In this document: one piece after another, positions 59,870 to 64,000 of the stretch
How the letters are laid out: every line of letters starts with the position of its first letter
Position numbering within the stretch: position 1 is the first letter of the stretch
Origin: RYN-230 sp963813975
GTDB taxonomy: Bacteria > Actinomycetota > Actinomycetes > Streptosporangiales > Streptosporangiaceae
Direction: 5' to 3'
Assembly (NCBI GenBank): GCA_963813975.1
Contig: CAWFAP010000004.1
Coordinates: 434,001-498,000, forward strand
DNA length: 64,000 bases
Notes under the pieces: model-generated
Databases searched by the model: none
Told to the model about the DNA's origin: nothing
Seen by the model: the letters and a program-made list of their open reading frames with translations, nothing else
Position numbers and translations under genes: made by a program

Positions 59870-61564
59870 ATGGCGATCACCGGAAGCAAGTCCCGCCTCG
59901 CCGTGCACACGCCCTCGCTGACCGTCGCGACGACCGTCGCCACGGCCCTCGCGGCGTGCGCCGGGCAGGTCGGGCTCGCGATCCCCGCGGTGCTTAACGG
60001 GCTGTTCCAGCAGGACCTGGGCACGACGTCGTCCCAGCTGACCTGGATCTCCGACGCGTTCCTGGTCCCGGTCACGCTGCTGGAGCTGACGTGGGGCGTC
60101 CTCGGCGACCTGTTCGGCCGCAAGCGGCTGCTGATCGGGGGGAGCGTGCTGCTCGCCGTCGGTGAATTCGTCAGCGTCCTGACCCCGGGCGCGGGTACCT
60201 CCACCGGCGCCCGGGTGGGCGTCCTGTGGACCGGCCAGGCCCTGGCGGGCATCGGCGCGGCGGTGCTCTTCCCGACGTCACTGGCCATGGTGGCCGCCGG
60301 GACGCACACCGTACGGTCGCGGGCCCGCGGCATCGCGATCTGGGCCGCCGCGCTGTCAACCGGCGGCTTCATCTCCCCGGTGCTGGGCGGCCTGGTGACC
60401 AAGATTCACTGGGGCGGCGACCCCTACGCGGCCTGGCGGTGGGCCTTCGTCGCGGTCGGCATCCTCGCCCTGATCAGCGCCGGGGTGGCCTGCACCGCGC
60501 AGAACTCCTCCGCGCCCGAAGGCCGCTCGCTGGACTGGCCCGGCCAGATCACGATCGCCATTGCCCTGTTCGCCCTGCTGTTCGCGGTGATCAACGCGGC
60601 CACCAGCGGATGGTCGGACGGGCTGGTGATCTCCGGGTTCATTGTCGCGGCGATCTTCCTGCTGCTGTTCATCGCGGCCGAGAACCGCTCCGCCGCCCCG
60701 CTGCTGCGCCTCGACCTGTTCCGCAGCCGGCCCTTCGCGGTGAACTCGGTGGTGACCGTCCTCGGCATGTTCGCGTTCCTCGGCACCGCCTACTCGACGA
60801 GCATCCGCCTGTCGGCCATCCAGGGTTTCACACCGCTCAAGACCGCGATCGCCTTCGTGCTGCTGCAGGGCTTCGCGCTGGTCCTGATGCCGCTGACGGC
60901 CCGGGCCATCCGCCACTACAACCCGCGCTGGGCGCTCGGTGGCGGGTTCCTGCTGATCGGCGCGGGCGACCTGTGGCTGTCCGCCGTGCCCGTCACCGGG
61001 ATGTCGCTCGCCCCGATCATCGCCCCGCTGGTGCTGGTCGGGGTGGGCTTCGCGTTCGCGCTGTCGGGGGTCACCGCGGTGGCCGTCAACACCGTGCCCA
61101 ACCACCTCGCGGGCATGGCGTCCGGGACCACCAGCCAGCTGCGGGACTTCGGGTTCACGCTCGGGCCGGCGATCATCGGCGCGGTCGCGCTGAGCCAGGC
61201 GGCCGGCCAGATCCAGGCCAGGATCGCCGCCAGCACCCGGCTGCGGACCGCCCTGGACACCTTCTACCACGCGCCCGCGCACGTGCCCGCCGGCGACCGG
61301 GCCTCGGTCCAGGCCGCGGTGGACGCGGTGAAGTCCGGGCCGCTCGGCGCGAACGGCGTCCCGGCCACGGTGCCCGGCCCGAAGGGGACCCCGGTGCCCT
61401 TCAACCCACTCAAGGACGTCGCGTTCCACGCGCTCGGGCAGGCCTACTCCCTCGGCTACCTCATCTGCGGCGTGGCCGCTCTGGTCGCGGCGGTACTCGC
61501 CGCGGCCGCCCTGCACGGCGTCGCGCACCGGCCGCTGGTCACCGAGGAATCCCTGGCCGAGTGA
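59870..61564 (+). CDS. MFS transporter, DHA2 (EmrB/QacA) type
   Basis: 564 residues with about 14 membrane segments. The GQVGLAIPAVLNGLFQQDLG and TWISDAFLVPVTLLELTWGV opening, GVLGDLFGRKRLLIGGSVLL (motif A) and the FRSRPFAVNSVVTVLGMFAF region fit a drug:proton antiporter of the 14-span group. A periplasmic loop of about 90 residues lies near 450-540 (TRLRTALDTFYHAPAH). The ATG is preceded by GGAGG. No TetR-type regulator is adjacent, so the substrate is unknown. Confidence 0.9.
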   Translation: MAITGSKSRLAVHTPSLTVATTVATALAACAGQVGLAIPAVLNGLFQQDLGTTSSQLTWISDAFLVPVTLLELTWGVLGDLFGRKRLLIGGSVLLAVGEFVSVLTPGAGTSTGARVGVLWTGQALAGIGAAVLFPTSLAMVAAGTHTVRSRARGIAIWAAALSTGGFISPVLGGLVTKIHWGGDPYAAWRWAFVAVGILALISAGVACTAQNSSAPEGRSLDWPGQITIAIALFALLFAVINAATSGWSDGLVISGFIVAAIFLLLFIAAENRSAAPLLRLDLFRSRPFAVNSVVTVLGMFAFLGTAYSTSIRLSAIQGFTPLKTAIAFVLLQGFALVLMPLTARAIRHYNPRWALGGGFLLIGAGDLWLSAVPVTGMSLAPIIAPLVLVGVGFAFALSGVTAVAVNTVPNHLAGMASGTTSQLRDFGFTLGPAIIGAVALSQAAGQIQARIAASTRLRTALDTFYHAPAHVPAGDRASVQAAVDAVKSGPLGANGVPATVPGPKGTPVPFNPLKDVAFHALGQAYSLGYLICGVAALVAAVLAAAALHGVAHRPLVTEESLAE

Positions 61565-61745
61565 GCAGGCCGGCCTCGGGGCGTGGCCGCCGGCGGGGCT
61601 GGCCGGTCGCCCGCTGGCGGGGCTGGCGGGTGGCCCGGCGGCGGGTGGTGGCGGGCGGCCGGGGGCGGGAACAGCCAGGCCCTCCGGGACGCTGTGCTGT
61701 ATGTAGTGCCCCGCCACCAGTGGGGCCTCAATCGAAGGAGCTGAG

Positions 61746-62219
61746 GTGTCCGACACTTTCCAGAAGGACCCCCAGGCCATATCCCAGCTCACGCCGGAGC
61801 AGTACCGGGTCACCCAGAAGAAGGGGACCGAGCCGGCGTTCCGCAACGAGTACTGGGACAACAAGGAACCCGGCATCTACGTGGACGTCGTCTCCGGCGA
61901 GCCCCTGTTCGCGTCCGTGAACAAGTACGACAGCCGCTCCGGCTGGCCGAGCTTCACGGTGCCGATCGAGCCCGGCAACATCGTCAAGAAGCGGGACTTC
62001 GGCCTCGGCATGATCCGGACCGAGGTCCGGTCCGCCCACGGCGACAGCCATCTCGGCCACGTGTTCCACGACGGCCCCGCCGACCAGGGAGGCCTGCGGT
62101 ACTGCATCAACTCCGCGGCCCTGCGCTTCATCCCGGTCCAGGACCTGGAACGTGAAGGGTACGGGGAGTACCGCACGCTGTTCGAGCAGACCGACGACAC
62201 GAGGAGTGAAACACGATGA
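61746..62219 (+). CDS. msrB: peptide-methionine (R)-S-oxide reductase MsrB
   Basis: 157 residues. Catalytic Cys120 is in GGLRYCINSAALRFIP; RSAHGDSHLGHVF and SRSGWPSF are the other active-site strands. The two CxxC zinc motifs of some MsrBs are absent, so this is a zinc-free form. It reduces methionine-R-sulfoxide with thioredoxin. GTG start at 61746 follows AAGGAG. Its stop overlaps the msrA start by four bases, coupling the two stereospecific enzymes. Confidence 0.95.
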   Translation: MSDTFQKDPQAISQLTPEQYRVTQKKGTEPAFRNEYWDNKEPGIYVDVVSGEPLFASVNKYDSRSGWPSFTVPIEPGNIVKKRDFGLGMIRTEVRSAHGDSHLGHVFHDGPADQGGLRYCINSAALRFIPVQDLEREGYGEYRTLFEQTDDTRSETR

Positions 62220-62737
62220 CCGCCCATCCCGAGAAGGCGATCCTGGCCGGCGGCTGCTTCTGGGGCGTGCAGGATCTCATCCGCAAGCGCCCCGGCGTGA
62301 TCTCGACCCGGGTCGGGTACACGGGCGGCGACGTGCCGAACGCGACCTACCGGAACCACGGCACCCACGCCGAGGCCATCGAGATCACGTTCGACCCGGA
62401 CCAGATCTCGTTCCGTGACCTGCTTGAGTTCTTCTTCCAGATCCACGACCCGAGCACGCGGAACCGGCAGGGCAACGACATCGGGGCCAGTTACCGGTCG
62501 GCCATCTTCTACACCAGCGAGGAGCAGAAGCGGGTCGCCGAGGACACCATCGCCGACGTCAACGCGTCCGGCCTGTGGCCGGGCAAGGTCGTTACCGAGG
62601 TCGAGCCCGCCGGGCCGTTCTGGGAGGCCGAGCCCGAGCACCAGGACTACCTGGAGAAGTACCCGAACGGGTACACCTGCCACTTCGTGCGGCCCGGCTG
62701 GAAGCTGCCGCACCGGGCGGACACCGTTTCCCAGTAG
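62216..62737 (+). CDS. msrA: peptide-methionine (S)-S-oxide reductase MsrA
   Basis: 173 residues. Catalytic Cys14 lies in GGCFWG; VGYTGGDVPNATYRNHGTHA and EFFFQIHDPSTRNRQGNDIG follow as typical MsrA blocks. It reduces methionine-S-sulfoxide, complementing MsrB. The ATG overlaps the msrB stop (ATGA). The end of the gene carries a 15-bp duplication that includes the stop codon, and a long hairpin follows. Confidence 0.96.
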   Translation: MTAHPEKAILAGGCFWGVQDLIRKRPGVISTRVGYTGGDVPNATYRNHGTHAEAIEITFDPDQISFRDLLEFFFQIHDPSTRNRQGNDIGASYRSAIFYTSEEQKRVAEDTIADVNASGLWPGKVVTEVEPAGPFWEAEPEHQDYLEKYPNGYTCHFVRPGWKLPHRADTVSQ

Positions 62738-62763
62738 CGGCCAGGTTGCCCAGTAGCGGCCAG
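62730..62763. repeat. 15-bp tandem duplication across the msrA stop codon
   Basis: CCCAGTAGCGGCCAG occurs at 62730-62744 and 62749-62763 (19-bp period). The TAG stop (62735-62737) is in the first copy. It resembles the stop-spanning duplication at the end of recQ. Confidence 0.85.
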
Positions 62764-62808
62764 TCGCGCCGGCCCGGAGCCCGGGCCGCGGCAGGGCAGG
62801 CCCGCTAG

Positions 62809-62852
62809 ACAGGCTCGCCGGGACGGCGGCAACCCGTCCCTGGCGGGCCTGT
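62809..62852. terminator. long stem-loop between convergent msrA and GNAT genes
   Basis: ACAGGCTCGCCGGGACGG (62809-62826) pairs with CCGTCCCTGGCGGGCCTGT (62834-62852) with one bulge and one mismatch around a 7-base loop. Its position between convergent genes fits a bidirectional terminator. Confidence 0.65.
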
Positions 62853-62873
62853 GGTGTCTTCCGGGCCGGTGGG

Positions 62874-63431
62874 TCACCGGTTCGCCGGAAGCGGGCGGAC
62901 GAGCACGTCAGCTACGGGGGACCCGGGATCCTGGTCGCGGGTCCGCGCCACCTTGCGCCAGCCCCAGGTCCGGAAGGCGGTCTGCGCCGGGGTGGCGGCG
63001 GGCAGGACGGTCAGCGTGGCCCGCTCCTCGGGCCGGTTCCGCAGGACCAGGTCGTGCAGGGCCGCGCCGATGCCCTGGCGCCGCCATGACGGGCGGACCA
63101 CCAGCTCGGCCAGCGCGAACGTGCGGCCGGGATGCTCGGCCGTGATGTCGTCCGGCACCGGGGTAGTCAGGTGCCGCCACCAGGAAGTGGACGGGCGGAG
63201 CGGGAAACCGGCCGCGTAGCCGACCAGGTAGCCGCCGTGACGGGCCTCGGCCAGGACGTAACCCGGCTGGCGGCGCTGGACCCGGAAGCGGCCCGCGAAC
63301 CGCGCCGTGTCCTCATCCCGGCCATACGGCAGGCCGGCGTAGACCTCAGCGTGCAGGGCCTCCAGCTCGTCCGCGTGCGCGCCGGCCCCCGCCCCGTCGA
63401 GTACCTGGAACGTGATGTCGGGTGTGGACAC
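62874..63431 (-). CDS. GNAT family N-acetyltransferase
   Basis: 185 residues. The acetyl-CoA loop is in FALAELVVRPSWRRQGIGAA, then LHDLVL, and the C-terminal strand with AQTAFRTWGWRKVARTR closes the fold. The GTG at 63431 has GGAAGG six bases ahead; a GTG two codons upstream overlaps that site and is less likely. Acceptor unknown. Confidence 0.9.
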   Translation of the reverse strand: MSTPDITFQVLDGAGAGAHADELEALHAEVYAGLPYGRDEDTARFAGRFRVQRRQPGYVLAEARHGGYLVGYAAGFPLRPSTSWWRHLTTPVPDDITAEHPGRTFALAELVVRPSWRRQGIGAALHDLVLRNRPEERATLTVLPAATPAQTAFRTWGWRKVARTRDQDPGSPVADVLVRPLPANR

Positions 63432-63535
63432 AATCACCTTCCCTAGCCCGCCTCCCCTCGCCAGGAACCGGCCCCGGGCGCCGGCGAAATCACACTGGCC
63501 CGATCCGACCCGGGCGGTTACAGTACTTTCCTGGA

Positions 63536-63545
63536 CAAACGTTTG
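63536..63545. promoter_or_regulatory. 10-bp palindrome CAAACGTTTG ahead of the SDR fragment
   Basis: It lies in an AT-rich spacer 139 bp upstream of the SDR start, beside TACAGTACTTTCC. The form resembles LacI-family operators. No regulator is in the window, so this is only a candidate. Confidence 0.35.
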
Positions 63546-63683
63546 GGTAAGGCCCCGACAGCCAGCGTCGGCCAGTCAGGCAACGATGACAGGCACGGAG
63601 GCTGGGTGCATAACTGGCGCGCTCCCCGGACGGGAGCCTCCCCCCGGATCACGTGACCGCTGCGGCCGAACGGCCCCGGACCG

Positions 63684-64000
63684 GTGAGCGCCGGCCTGGC
63701 CGGGAAAACGGCCGTCGTCACCGGAACCGCCCACGATATCGGCGCGGGCATCGCCGACGCCCTGCGGGCCGCCGGCGCGGACGTCCACGGCGTGGACAAA
63801 GACCAGGCCGACCTGTCCGCGCCCGCGGACGTCGCCGAGTTCTTCGCCAGGGTCGGCCCGGTCGGCATCCTGGTCAACTGCGCCGGGGGCGTGGCCGGCC
63901 GCGGAGCAGCCCGGCGGCCTGCGCGGTGTGCTGGCTCTTCACGGCGATCGCCACCCGGCCCAGCGAGCCGGGCAGGGCGTCCGGGGTCACCGCACGGACG
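63684..64000 (+). pseudogene. truncated SDR family dehydrogenase (5' part only is SDR-like)
   Basis: The GTG at 63684 gives MSAGLAGKTAVVTGTAHDIG-type sequence with TGTAHDIG (an SDR dinucleotide loop) and GILVNCAGGVAG, the NNAG equivalent. After GGVAG, near 63900, SDR similarity stops and the frame reads Arg/Pro-rich sequence that is antisense to another gene. About 70 residues of an expected 250 remain. The frame stays open to the window edge, but the product cannot be a working dehydrogenase. Confidence 0.65.
63875..64000 (-). pseudogene. truncated 2-dehydropantoate 2-reductase (PanE/ApbA)-like fragment
   Basis: Reading leftward from the edge, the frame encodes VRAVTPDALPGSLGRVAIAV, then KSQHTAQAAGLL, which resembles the AVKxQHT-type segment of ketopantoate reductases. 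It then enters the SDR antisense and stops at 63875. The gene lies mostly outside the window. Its 3' part appears to be missing at the same point where the SDR breaks off. Call based on one short motif. Confidence 0.45.

Overview
The window is very GC-rich, uses frequent GTG starts with GGAGG-type ribosome sites, and packs genes tightly on both strands. The content points to a filamentous-type actinomycete. There is a four-gene conservon (sensor-like kinase, roadblock, DUF742, small GTPase), a GTP-type PEP carboxykinase beside a RamB-type regulator, a mycothiol-dependent-isomerase-like protein, an NDMA/mycofactocin-type alcohol dehydrogenase, DUF574 and DUF2252 proteins, and luciferase-like (LLM) oxidoreductases. 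Streptosporangiales or a relative is a reasonable guess, but the sequence alone does not fix a genus. I see no rRNA, tRNA, CRISPR array or insertion sequence.

Layout. 0-10 kb: LLM oxidoreductase fragment, RecQ, alpha/beta hydrolase, short-chain dehydrogenase, superfamily II helicase, an RHH-SPFH pair, a small membrane protein and a fused maleylacetate reductase/hydroxyquinol dioxygenase. 10-19 kb: a frameshifted gene, a DUF2079 membrane protein, then an operon-like block of conservon plus NB-ARC-like/TPR protein. 19-22 kb: a minus-strand metabolic cluster (amidohydrolase with an apparent internal deletion, C-S lyase-type aminotransferase, IPNS-like oxygenase). 22.6-25 kb: a two-gene unit of unknown function, a membrane protein with a coupling-protein-like C-terminus plus a small protein resembling RHIM-adaptor families; this is the best candidate for an undescribed system. 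25-30.5 kb: DedA with a coupled 36-residue membrane peptide, an OmpR-type two-component system, SRPBCC, SMR efflux and DUF421 proteins. 30.7-31.2 kb: a decayed G1 (glutamic) endopeptidase. 31-37 kb: NlpC/P60 hydrolase, DUF2252, DUF574 methyltransferase, a winged-helix regulator/membrane pair behind a double-palindrome operator, MDMPI-like and secreted proteins.

37-50 kb: MoxR-VWA protein with alcohol dehydrogenase, secreted beta-propeller and beta-helix proteins, an LLM monooxygenase/flavin reductase pair, and a CPBP protease with a NarL-type two-component system. 50-58 kb: hydrolase/acyltransferase pair, pckG and ramB diverging around a DasR-like site, and a secreted GH16 glucanase with CBM13 and two F5/8C modules. 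58-64 kb: FKBP, VOC and MFS proteins, msrB-msrA, GNAT, and a junction where an SDR and a ketopantoate-reductase-like gene are both truncated.

Themes are envelope and secreted carbohydrate-active functions, signalling, and carbon-flux control (pckG/ramB). Several genes carry small direct repeats or decay. All functional calls come from reading motifs; no database search was run.
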